The position numbers were made by a program, and so were the translations under genes. Shown here piece by piece: positions 56,513-64,000 of a stretch of DNA of 64,000 bases. Below the pieces are notes generated by a model, which saw only the letters and a program-made list of their open reading frames with translations, was not told the DNA's origin and ran no database searches. The first letter of the stretch is position 1. Every line of letters starts with the position of its first letter. Origin of the DNA: JBBECJ01 sp963763325 (GTDB lineage Bacteria; Chloroflexota; Chloroflexia; Thermomicrobiales; CFX8); the NCBI GenBank assembly GCA_963763325.1, contig CAVXOL010000002.1, positions 124,001 through 188,000 on the forward strand, written 5' to 3'.

Positions 56513-56815
56513 TTGTCCATCTCATCCCCTGTCTCTATCGCCTCTTCCCGCGCCAGGATGACCTTCGTCGAGGCAATCGAGCTGGCCGGCAAGGTGCTCG
56601 TTGTGGTGGATGTGACCGCGATCGTCGTCGGCGCGCTGATCGCGGGCGTGCGCGTCATTGTTGCGCGTTCTGTTCCCGCGGAACCCAACCAGCGTTGCCG
56701 CGACGATCGCCGTCGCCCGGAACACGCATTGCTGCTCGGGCTGGAGCGACGAGTCGCTGCCGGTAGCCGAACCCCTCGATCCAGTCGAGCAGTGCCTCCC
56801 GCCCGTTCGACATGA
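56513..56815 (+). pseudogene. DUF1622-like small membrane protein, degenerate
   Basis: 100 residues. A single membrane helix (LVVVDVTAIVVGALIAGVRVIV) followed by an Arg-rich segment and ALLLGLERRVAAGSRT matches the DUF1622 pattern ('...ReLGRaiLLGLE.LVAADiirT..'). The conserved C-terminal AAD-type tail is scrambled, and the usual Tyr/Gly residues are missing, so the gene looks frameshifted or decayed. The true start may be the ATG at 56558. Function unknown. Confidence 0.4.
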
Positions 56816-56828
56816 TCGTATCCATCCG

Positions 56829-58199
56829 TTAGAGATCGGTCACTACTGGGATCCTTCCCGCCCTGGCCGCGGCAACCAGCACGTCGTAGTCGCGCTCGGT
56901 CTGATCGGCGTAGGCGGCTGCAAAGGATGCGATTGCCTCATCGAAGCAGCTATTTTTCCCCAGGTAGTCACCAATGTGGGCCGCGTCTCCCGAGCATGCG
57001 TGCGCGCGCGCGAGCGTCCAGGCGCAGAGCGATCCGTAATCGGTGAGTTCATCCGCGTCGAGGTCGTCGAGATCGACGGTGGACTTCATGTCGCGCAGTT
57101 GGCGGACATAGTATTGACGGCGGCCGATGCTCGCCCAGCCCAGAAACAGATCGCTGGCCGCCTGCATGATGCGCTGGCCGGAGACGACGCGCTCGCCATG
57201 ATGTGCGTGCCTACCGTTTCCGAGCGCTTGCGCGATGACCGAGCGCCGAGCCTCCTTAATTTGCAGAAAGAGCGGATCTTCGTTGTGCGAGCCCAGGAAT
57301 AACCCCACGTAGCAGCGTGTGCCAACACTACCGATGCCGACAACCTTGCGCGCCAGATCGACCAGGCGGTAGCGTTCGAAGACAATTCGGCGATCCTTGG
57401 GCAGCGACTCCTTGTAATTGGCGAGGAACTCAGGAAAGCGCCTCGTGAGCGCCCCCACCTCATGAGTCAGCAGGGGCGGGTCATCGATGATGAGCCAGCC
57501 GCCATAGACTTGCTCGGCCAGCTTTGGCAGCAACTCAACATTCGTCTTGCGCCTTCCCTTTTGGAGTGCCTTTTCAAGCGGCTCCAACCCTGACTCGCCG
57601 TGGTCAACTGCCTGGCCGGCATCGATGCTCTCGTACCAGATGTCCAGGTAACGCATCTCGGCATAGACCCTCATGCGTTCCCGATAGCAGCGCACGGCAA
57701 TCAGGACCGCGTCTCGGCAGGTGTCGTCGGACAGGCCGATGACCCGCCCGCAGACGAAAATGCTGGCAGCCAGTCGTTTGACGTCCCACTCCCACGGCCC
57801 TCGCTGTGTCTCGTCGAAGTCGTTGAGGTCGAAGATGAGATTGCGCTCGGGTGTCGCAAACCCACCAAAATTGCCGAGGTGAGCGTCGCCGCAGATTTGT
57901 GGCCAGATACCTGTCTGCGGGGAGCTTGCCAGGTCGGCAGCCATGATGGCCGCCGAGCCGCGCAGAAAGGCGAATGGCGATGCCAGCATCCGCCCATAGC
58001 GAATCGGGATGAGCGACTGGAGCCGACCACGATTCGTGGACTCGAGCGTTTCGACGACATCTGGCCGCGCGCGCGGTGCAGACCAGGCCGCGTGGGCACC
58101 GCGCGGCACAGACTGCCGTAGCGACCGTCGCTTGGCGACACGTTTTCGAGATGTAGGATCGATCTGCAAGCGCGACGGGATAGGGATCGTGGACGGCAT
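56829..58199 (-). CDS. DUF2252-family protein
   Basis: 456 residues with the DUF2252 signature: RYGRMLASPFAFLRGSAAIM (about 66-85), CGDAHLGNFGGFATPERN and FDLNDFDETQRGPWEWDVKR. Spacing of CGDAHLGNFG and FDLNDFDE resembles the catalytic and metal-binding loops of aminoglycoside-kinase-like folds (HxD..N, DFD), but no activity is known to me. It is convergent with the degenerate DUF1622-like gene. No signal peptide. Confidence 0.88.
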   Translation of the reverse strand: MPSTIPIPSRLQIDPTSRKRVAKRRSLRQSVPRGAHAAWSAPRARPDVVETLESTNRGRLQSLIPIRYGRMLASPFAFLRGSAAIMAADLASSPQTGIWPQICGDAHLGNFGGFATPERNLIFDLNDFDETQRGPWEWDVKRLAASIFVCGRVIGLSDDTCRDAVLIAVRCYRERMRVYAEMRYLDIWYESIDAGQAVDHGESGLEPLEKALQKGRRKTNVELLPKLAEQVYGGWLIIDDPPLLTHEVGALTRRFPEFLANYKESLPKDRRIVFERYRLVDLARKVVGIGSVGTRCYVGLFLGSHNEDPLFLQIKEARRSVIAQALGNGRHAHHGERVVSGQRIMQAASDLFLGWASIGRRQYYVRQLRDMKSTVDLDDLDADELTDYGSLCAWTLARAHACSGDAAHIGDYLGKNSCFDEAIASFAAAYADQTERDYDVLVAAARAGRIPVVTDL

Positions 58200-58453
58200 C
58201 CTCCGGGGAATCCTTCGCGGTAATGACGCGTCGATCAGACGCGTGCTGGACGTGGCCCCTGACGACGCTCACCACTCATTCCGCGACGACGGTCGTCGAG
58301 CTGGTAAGCAAGCCTCATGCCAATTGCGCGCCCCCGCCGATGCGCAGGCATGTTTTCTCATCTTTGACCATAACCCAGAGCGCGCCGTACCCGTACGCAT
58401 GTTGACGTCCCTGCCACAACCGTTGGTATCGACGCGCAACTCGACCGGCGGCG
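58200..58453. other. Intergenic region, no feature seen
   Basis: 254 bp between the MgtC-type and DUF2252 genes, both on the minus strand. No gene or clear signal recognised. Confidence 0.4.
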
Positions 58454-58942
58454 TCATTTATCGTTCGACGTGTCATCGGTGCGCAATCGGGGCTTGCGAT
58501 TTTCTACCCACTCGACTCGGGTTTCCCCCCAGCGCACGACGAGCAGGACGAAGAGTTCCAGCACCGTCAGCCCGATTGCCGTGATGTAAAAGCCTGCGCC
58601 AACCAGCAGGCCGACAGCAGCGGCAACCCACAGGCCCGCCGCAGTCGTCAACCCCTGGATCGACGACTCACTCTTGAAGATGATGCCGCCGGCCAGAAAC
58701 CCAATACCCGTCACGATCGTGGACGCGACACGGGTGATATCACCTCGTCCCACCTCGCCCTCGGGATTGGCCAGCCCAACCATCAGGACGGATCCCACCA
58801 TGAAACCAGCCGAACCCATCGTCACCAGCATGTGGGTCCGAATTCCAGCGTCCTTATTGAGCGTCTCCCGCTCGAAGCCAATGACCCCACCCAGCGCGAC
58901 GGCCGCCGCCAAGCGCATGATTGCTTCCCACTCGCTCATCAT
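58454..58942 (-). CDS. MgtC/SapB-family membrane protein
   Basis: 162 residues. LGGVIGFERETLNKDAGIRTHMLVTMGSA (quoted here by its key residues GFERE and RTHMLV) is the MgtC/SapB hallmark, followed by ASTIVTGIGFLAGGIIF and TTAAGLWVAAAVGLLVGAG. Four to five membrane helices. The family contributes to growth at low magnesium and, in pathogens, to survival in macrophages; here it is probably involved in ion homeostasis. The short polar C-terminus has no added regulatory domain. Confidence 0.9.
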   Translation of the reverse strand: MMSEWEAIMRLAAAVALGGVIGFERETLNKDAGIRTHMLVTMGSAGFMVGSVLMVGLANPEGEVGRGDITRVASTIVTGIGFLAGGIIFKSESSIQGLTTAAGLWVAAAVGLLVGAGFYITAIGLTVLELFVLLVVRWGETRVEWVENRKPRLRTDDTSNDK

Positions 58943-59865
58943 CAGCTCCTTGTCACGCCCCCCGGTGTCAGCAGACTGCTCTCAAGGTTCTACACCGTTG
59001 CCGCAATGGAAGCCACTGCCGATGCAAACGCGGCTCGATATGCCCGAATGGGGATCATCCCTTGTTGAGATCGGACCGCCGGACCAGTTAGCCAATCGCG
59101 GTTCCGAAGCGGCACGCGTACGTCCATCGACGACAGGGACGAGAACAGGCGGTTCGTCATGCCGGTATCCTTCGCGCCGACTGGAGGCGGACGCGGGTCG
59201 TGCGGCTGTCTGGAACAGGCTCTTCGGGAAGGAGGTCGGCACGATGTTGCGCTCAACAAAGGCGATTCTCACTGCGCCATCATCGCCCCACTGGTCACAG
59301 AATCGGATCGCACGTGCGCGAACCAGCAACCCGAGTCCCGATCGATCTGGCAGTCTGGGATCTGGATCAGGGAATCCGGATGCAGAAATCGCCGGCAATG
59401 TGGGGAGAGCAGTCGTGCTACGACAGGTGACCGGGAATGCAGCAGCGATGCCTTACCAGGACGAGCAAGGCACTCGTCCCCTCGACCGATCGATGCACGC
59501 GATGTCACATCGACTGAAAATCTCGGGGAGAGCGCCTTCCCTTGAATGATTGTCTTGGCAACCCTTCAGCGCGGTCTATCGCAAAACATGTCTCGTGGTG
59601 TCACATATGTGACAGCCAAGGTGCTCCGCTGAGGTTATGCTCGACGAGCGCGCAGAGTCGCGTTGGTCACCTAACAGGTCGGGAACCGAGTTTAGCGTGC
59701 ATCGACACGACGAACTCACGGGGGTGGGGAAACCCGATGGCGCTTCCACGCCATCGGGTCACCTCCCGACATGGAATGGTGGTGCAGCACGACGATTCTC
59801 ATCTTCGAGAGCAATCCCTGACCTTCACACGCGATAGCTCGGCAGGCGTCGAACCCCTTGCAGCG
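58943..59865. other. Long intergenic region
   Basis: 923 bp with open frames on both strands but none with recognisable protein character or a ribosome-binding site. The only structure I can point to is the hairpin at 59732-59759. This may be degenerate or contain a small RNA; nothing supports a specific call. Confidence 0.5.
59732..59759 (-). terminator. Perfect 11-bp hairpin downstream of the Crp/Fnr gene
   Basis: ACCCGATGGCG (59732-59742) and CGCCATCGGGT (59749-59759) form a perfect stem with a 6-base loop, about 105 bp after the regulator's stop in its direction of transcription. No T-run follows, so it could also be a structured RNA element. Confidence 0.4.
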
Positions 59866-60573
59866 TCACCTCACCGTGTCACTGTGTAGCGGGTGGCGCG
59901 AGAATACCTCCTCAAACAGCCGTGCCGCGTCGAGCACCAGCACGCCACTGTGGGTCGTCTCGACCAGCCCCTCACTGCGAAGCTGAGCGACGATGCGGGC
60001 CACGGCTGGCCGGACCGAACCGACCGCGTCGGCGAGCGCCTGTTGCGTGACTGGCGCGAAGCGCCGGCTGTCATGTTCCTGGTAGCCGGCGAGGGCGAGC
60101 AAGTGGTGGGAGACGCGTTGTCGGAGCGACCCGAAGGTTTGGTTGGCCAGCACCTCCAACGTGTCGTACAGCCGGTGTGTCACCTCCTTGGCCACAAGCC
60201 ACCCGATGGCCGGTTCGTTCCTGGCCATCGCGATCAGCGTCGAGGCGTTGAACAAGAGCAAGATCACATCGGTCACCATCTGGACACTGACGGGTGCCGG
60301 ACCGCCGACGGCCGCTGCGATGCCGAGCAAATCGCCTTGACGCCCGTACCGGACCGTCACCTCCCTGCCCATCGGCGCGGTCATGTACGTCCGGACGAGG
60401 CCGGAGACGACCAGCGCGCAGCGCGGAGGATCATCCTCACGGTAGATCGTCCCACCCGCAGGGATAACGACGTGGAGTGCGCCTTCCAGGAGCCGATCCC
60501 GCAGCGCCTGCGGCAGATCAGCAAGCGGGCTCAGCGAGATGGCATCGGAGAGAGAGCGTTCGAGAAGCTTCAA
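59866..60573 (-). CDS. Crp/Fnr-family transcriptional regulator
   Basis: 235 residues. A cyclic-nucleotide-binding-type beta-barrel spans about 20-125 (VVIPAGGTIYREDDPPRCAL, GREVTVRYGRQGDLLGI), and a winged helix-turn-helix about 165-215 (VTQQALADAVGSVRPAVARI, EGLVETTHSGVLVL). The Arg/Glu pair needed for cAMP is not obvious and no Fnr cysteine cluster is visible, so the ligand is unknown. Start is TTG at 60571-60573 with GGAG 8 bp upstream. Divergent from the UspA gene, which it may regulate. Confidence 0.88.
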   Translation of the reverse strand: MKLLERSLSDAISLSPLADLPQALRDRLLEGALHVVIPAGGTIYREDDPPRCALVVSGLVRTYMTAPMGREVTVRYGRQGDLLGIAAAVGGPAPVSVQMVTDVILLLFNASTLIAMARNEPAIGWLVAKEVTHRLYDTLEVLANQTFGSLRQRVSHHLLALAGYQEHDSRRFAPVTQQALADAVGSVRPAVARIVAQLRSEGLVETTHSGVLVLDAARLFEEVFSRHPLHSDTVR

Positions 60574-60960
60574 TGTTGACTCCGGTGGATGACGAATGCT
60601 GGTTCACGATCGGCGGGCGCCGCAGTCCAGCAATTGCAGAATGTAGTGAGGGCACATGGTATCGCCAGGTGAAGACATCTGTACATAGAAGGCGCGGGAT
60701 TCCTCGCAAACCGCAAACGATGTGGCGGTGTTCAACGCGTACCGATGGCCTGCACCTCGACTAAGGCCAACGTGACAACCCGCATTGACGTGAATGGTTA
60801 TCGTCTCGTCGCCTCGGCGGGCCAGAGGGTCGTAGTCCCGTGGTCGATGCCGATTCAGAACAGTAGCGCTATCCTCGGTTGCAGGATCGCGTGACCACGA
60901 ACCGGGCAGAAGCACGGGATCGATTTGATACTTCGAAAAGCTCCCTGAGAGGAACGGGCT
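60574..60960. other. Divergent intergenic region, Crp/Fnr and UspA genes
   Basis: 387 bp without a gene. It is the likely shared control region of the two divergent genes. I did not find a convincing Crp/Fnr palindrome. Confidence 0.4.
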
Positions 60961-61888
60961 GTGATCGACCGAATCGTCATCCCACTCGATCGATCGGCGT
61001 TGTCTGAGTCTGCGATCCCATTTGGGCTGCTGCTCGCGCGAACGCTCAACAGTAGCGTCGACTACGTGCACGTCATCGACAAGGACACCGTCTCGAAGAT
61101 CGGCCGATGCCCAGGTGTATTTGGCTTCGATCGTCAAGCGGTTTCCGCCCCCTGGTGGACATCGACCCCTGATTCGCACTGGCGATCCGGCGGAGGCAAT
61201 CCTCGACGTGGCAGGGGATGCTGGCGCAATGGTCGTCATGGCGACGCATGGCTACACCGGTCTGCGGCGCATGATCCTCGGGAGTGTCGCCGACTCCGTC
61301 GTCAGACACGCGCGTGTGCCGATCGCGCTCATTCGCGGCGATCAGGAGTTTCGGCTACCTGAGGAGACGTTCCGCCGCCTGCTCGTGCCACTCGACGGCT
61401 CAGAGCGATCGTCGCATGCATTACCGCTCGCCTTCGCAATCGCCCAGCCGTCAGGAGCGCGGATCGATCTGCTCCATGTCATCGTGCCGATCTCGATCGG
61501 AGAATACGGTGCCGGCATCGATCCGGGGTATGTTCCACCTGAAGTGTATGCGTCGATGATGGACGATCTCGAGATGGTGGCTCGCGAGGACCTGGAAACA
61601 GCGGCAAGGTCATGCGTCGAGGCCGGCATCGACGCGGTTGTCCATAGCCCCGTCGGAACGCCCGCCGATAGCATCTTCCATCTGGCTGAGGACTCGCACG
61701 CTGATCTGATCGTGATGTCGACCCATGGGCGTGGGGGCGCGTCGCGGGTGTTGATGGGCAGCGTCGCGACCGCGATCATCCACCGTAGCCACGTTCCCGT
61801 CATCGTCCTTCCTGCGTCGTACGCGGAGGCCGAAACCGATGGGGCAACGCAGGATGCCGTGCGCCAGGATGCCAGCGTAGAGATTTGA
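60961..61888 (+). CDS. Tandem universal stress protein (UspA), one frameshift
   Basis: Two USP domains. Domain 1 begins DRIVIPLDRSALSESAIPFG in one frame; near 61108 the frame changes and continues VYLASIVKRFPPPGGHRP and MVVMATHGYTGLRRMILGSV with the ATP loop. Domain 2 (RLLVPLDGSERSSHALPLA; DLIVMSTHGRGGASRVLMGS) has the G-x2-G-x9-G-S/T ATP-binding motif. With one base corrected it is about 309 residues. GTG start with GAGAGG upstream. Usp proteins bind ATP and protect cells under stress; divergence from the Crp/Fnr regulator supports stress control. Confidence 0.82.
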
Positions 61889-62059
61889 GTCATCGACCAC
61901 AGTCGATGTGTCGCTCCGTGTATCTCGTACCACTGTCCCCCGGAGCGGGCAGATTCACTTTCGCGGATCACTGAGCCTCAGCATCGTCCGACGCGCTGCT
62001 GAGAGCGTGACCGCCGATCTGTTGCCTGTGGCATCTGACCCATCTGCCGAGTATGCATC

Positions 62060-62088
62060 TTGCCAGCCGGGCGATACGACGGTGTATT
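62060..62088 (+). promoter_or_regulatory. Candidate promoter of the MFS transporter gene
   Basis: TTGCCA (62060-62065, 5/6) and TGTATT (62083-62088, 4/6) are 17 bp apart, giving a leader of about 135 nt before the ATG at 62230. Motif-only evidence. Confidence 0.4.
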
Positions 62089-62140
62089 ACGCCGTCCGGG
62101 CTGTTCTGATCCCCACCCTGATCACCCACCATGTCGAAGA

Positions 62141-62171
62141 GCACGCATGCAATCTGGTTCAGCATGCGTGC
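62141..62171 (+). promoter_or_regulatory. 10-bp perfect hairpin in the MFS leader
   Basis: GCACGCATGC (62141-62150) and GCATGCGTGC (62162-62171) form a perfect stem with an 11-base loop, between the candidate promoter and the transporter start. It could be an operator dyad or a post-transcriptional control element; no T-run follows. Confidence 0.4.
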
Positions 62172-62229
62172 TTCCAACTGAGGCCCGTTCGCCGGTGAAG
62201 GCTGTCGCTTCAGCGAAAGAGAATGCTCA

Positions 62230-63870
62230 ATGGTCACCAGGGACAGCGAGCGACTTCCAGGAGATGCGGACGCTCTTCCTCAGAACGGCGCCTCCCAGCC
62301 TGGCGATGCAAAACGCAACCGCAAGCTTGCCATCCGGCTGTCATTAGCGATGTTTGTCCTCGTTGTCGATACGTCGTTGATGAACGTCTCGATCTCAGCC
62401 GTCGTTGAAGATCTCAACATGACTGTCAGTGCTGTCCAGTCGGCGATCGCGCTGGAAGCACTCGTGTCAGCCGCCTTCATTCTGATCAGCAGCAAGATCG
62501 GCGATCTCTTCGGACGTAAGCGAGCGTATGTGCTGGGCTTACTTGGTTACGCCGCTGGAGCCGCCGCGATGACGCTTGCCCAGAGCCAAACCGCGATCAT
62601 CGTATTCTGGGCCATCCTTGGCGGGCTCGGAGCATCGCTCCTGCTACCAGCGATGCAGTCGCTCATCCACGGCAACTTCGAGGGAGACGAGCGCAGGAAG
62701 GCGTACGCCCAGGTCGGGGCGTCCGCAGCCATCGCCGTCGCCGTCGGGCCGGTGCTCGGCGGGTTCATCACGACCTATCTCTCCTGGCGCGTGGGATTCC
62801 TGCTCGAACTCGTCCTGATCGCGTTCGTGCTGTCCGGCATTGGAATGATCAAGGATGTTCCGTACACGGGACCACGGACAATCGATCCGATTGGTGCGGT
62901 TCTGTCCGTCCTGGGGATGGGCGGGATCGTTCTGGGTATTCTCGTCTGGCAGGAGGGCGGGGAATCCGTCGGCGCGCTTTTGGTCGTAGGAGCAGTGGCG
63001 ATGGGGTCGCTTGCATGGTGGCTCGTGCGGCGCAAGCGCCAGAACAAGCCAACCCTGATCGACCCGGGGTTGTTCGAGTCAAAGTACTTTCGCCTGGGCA
63101 TCACCCAGCAGATGTTCCAGCAGATCGCGCTCGGCGGCATGATGATCGCGCTGCCGATCTACCTGCAGATGGTGCTGGAGTACAACGCGTTGGGGGCCGG
63201 GCTGTCGCTCGCGCCTCTCTCGCTCAGCATGTTCGCGGTGGCGCTGCTGGCTGGAAAGCGTGCTGGAACACGCCGCCCAGCCGATATCGTCCTCGTCGGC
63301 TTTACCTTGCTCACCGTCGCTGTGATCTTGCTACTACCAATCGTCCCGAGGGCCGATTCGGGCTGGTATCTGGTCGTGCCGTTGATCATTGGCGGGTCCG
63401 GTCTGGGTCTGCTGGTATCCCAGCTCAACGACTACACGTTGTCGCCGGTCACAGAGGAGCGTGCCAGCGAGGCCGCTGGCGTCAACTCGGCGGGTGGCTC
63501 GTTCGGGCTGTCGTTCGGACTCGCAATGTCCGGCGCGATTATGCTCGCGACGCTCGCCTACAGCTTCACCGACTTGGCGGAATCGAGCGATGTGCTTCCT
63601 CCCGCTGCCCAGGAGCAAGTCGCGAGTGCGCTCGAGGACGATGCCGAGATCATGACCAATACGCACCTTGAAGAGCAACTGGCCGGTCAACCCGAAGAGA
63701 TCCAGGATGAGATCATCCGAATCAATAACGAAGCGAGGGATCGGGCTCTCCAGGTGGCGCTGCTCGTTCCACTGGTCGTCGGCCTTCTCGGGATCGTCAA
63801 CGCGCTGCGGATGCGTCGCTTGCCGGACCCCGAACCATCAGAAGCCGCTGAGTCGATGCTGATCGGGTGA
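62230..63870 (+). CDS. MFS transporter, DHA2 (14-TM) drug-efflux type
   Basis: 546 residues with about 14 membrane helices. Motif A between helices 2 and 3 is GDLFGRKRAYVLGL, and the motif-C-like GPVLGGFITTYLSWR is in helix 5; both mark proton-coupled antiporters. A ~80-residue C-terminal extracytoplasmic loop (about 440-510, VLPPAAQEQVASALEDDAEI) is typical of DHA2 proteins. The leader N-terminus (about 30 residues) is polar. Probably exports a drug or toxic metabolite. It stands 59 nt behind a hairpin in its leader. Confidence 0.9.
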   Translation: MVTRDSERLPGDADALPQNGASQPGDAKRNRKLAIRLSLAMFVLVVDTSLMNVSISAVVEDLNMTVSAVQSAIALEALVSAAFILISSKIGDLFGRKRAYVLGLLGYAAGAAAMTLAQSQTAIIVFWAILGGLGASLLLPAMQSLIHGNFEGDERRKAYAQVGASAAIAVAVGPVLGGFITTYLSWRVGFLLELVLIAFVLSGIGMIKDVPYTGPRTIDPIGAVLSVLGMGGIVLGILVWQEGGESVGALLVVGAVAMGSLAWWLVRRKRQNKPTLIDPGLFESKYFRLGITQQMFQQIALGGMMIALPIYLQMVLEYNALGAGLSLAPLSLSMFAVALLAGKRAGTRRPADIVLVGFTLLTVAVILLLPIVPRADSGWYLVVPLIIGGSGLGLLVSQLNDYTLSPVTEERASEAAGVNSAGGSFGLSFGLAMSGAIMLATLAYSFTDLAESSDVLPPAAQEQVASALEDDAEIMTNTHLEEQLAGQPEEIQDEIIRINNEARDRALQVALLVPLVVGLLGIVNALRMRRLPDPEPSEAAESMLIG

Positions 63871-63893
63871 AATCGAGCGGAGGCAAGGCCGAA

Positions 63894-64000
63894 ATGGCGC
63901 GCCAAAGCCAACAGGTCTTCGTTTCATATCAGCGATCCGATCATGCGTTCGCGCGCATCGTTCGCGAACATCTCGCTGCGGCGGGCGTCACGACCTGGAT
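63894..64000 (+). CDS. TIR-domain protein, 3'-truncated by the window edge
   Basis: The ATG at 63894 follows GGAGG at 63879-63883. The 35 codons visible read MARQSQQVFVSYQRSDHAF then ARIVREHLAAAGVTTW, the first strand and helix of a TIR domain ('vFiSY.r.D..fa..l...L...Gi..W'). The catalytic Glu and most of the domain lie beyond the edge. TIR proteins degrade NAD+ or make nucleotide signals in bacterial defence. It starts 24 bp after the MFS stop. Confidence 0.75.
   Translation, partial: MARQSQQVFVSYQRSDHAFARIVREHLAAAGVTTW

Larger units (their letters stand above)
61889..62229. other. Leader region of the MFS gene
   Basis: 341 bp between the UspA and MFS genes, with a promoter candidate and a long hairpin (listed separately). 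No gene seen. Confidence 0.5.

Noticed and set aside
59866..60573. cAMP or iron-sulfur control by the Crp/Fnr protein
   Set aside because: Neither a clear cAMP-contact Arg/Glu signature nor an N-terminal cysteine cluster is visible; ligand left open.
1..64000. CRISPR arrays, rRNA and tRNA genes
   Set aside because: No regularly spaced direct repeats and no T-loop-like GTTCGAATC in a plausible cloverleaf context were seen outside coding regions.

Overview
The window is high-GC bacterial DNA with dense, often overlapping genes. The gene mix suggests Chloroflexota (Thermomicrobia/Sphaerobacter-like) and less likely Actinomycetota: an F420-type luciferase-like oxidoreductase, M42 aminopeptidases, DUF1028, DUF2252, a SARP regulator, a phage-tail-like contractile injection system (CIS) and STAND NTPases beside caspase/CHAT proteases. 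This is inference from families; no rRNA or tRNA is present to confirm it.

Layout. 1-7.0 kb: metabolic genes, several frame-broken (propeller protein, LLM oxidoreductase, SDR, two tail-to-tail M42 peptidases, DUF1028). 7.1-9.8 kb: an M36 fungalysin-type metalloprotease with two P-domains and no signal peptide, divergent from a SARP/BTAD regulator (10.2-11.1 kb). 11.3-36.3 kb: a one-strand, tightly coupled CIS operon: sheath, tube, chaperone-like protein, LysM/circularisation-type baseplate protein, gpD-like hub, gpV-like spike, PAAR tip, gp25-like wedge, gpJ-like wedge, tail-protein-I-like wedge, a run of fibre/coiled-coil/beta-rich proteins, a 1074-aa helical protein and a last, giant RHS-core protein with a HELRH motif. 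No capsid, terminase, integrase or T6SS membrane-complex gene is seen, and no AAA+ CIS ATPase or tail-cap gene could be recognised.

36.3-38.6 kb: an amidohydrolase and a uracil-DNA-glycosylase-family protein. 38.8-54.5 kb: a conflict/cell-death-like island with a caspase-like C14 peptidase, two CHAT proteases, a patatin phospholipase, a 2-TM protein, a clostripain C11 peptidase, an nSTAND-type NTPase with a C-terminal membrane bundle, a FecR/SH3b lipoprotein and a NACHT-like STAND NTPase. The second CHAT protease and the following NTPase carry matching short Gly/Val segments (CHAT C-terminus, NTPase N-terminus), which looks like a homotypic coupling device. 54.9-56.4 kb: a two-domain peptidoglycan hydrolase without a signal peptide. 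56.5-63.9 kb: DUF1622 remnant, DUF2252, MgtC, Crp/Fnr regulator, tandem UspA, DHA2-type MFS pump. The window ends inside the start of a TIR-domain gene.

Working model (inference): the SARP regulator may control a CIS whose cargo candidates are the giant RHS protein and neighbouring leaderless hydrolases, while the clan CD proteases, patatin, STAND switches and TIR protein form an adjacent abortive-infection or programmed-death module. At least eight genes contain frameshifts across conserved sequence, including a compensating pair in PAAR, so sequencing indels are a likely cause and several breaks should not be read as true pseudogenes.
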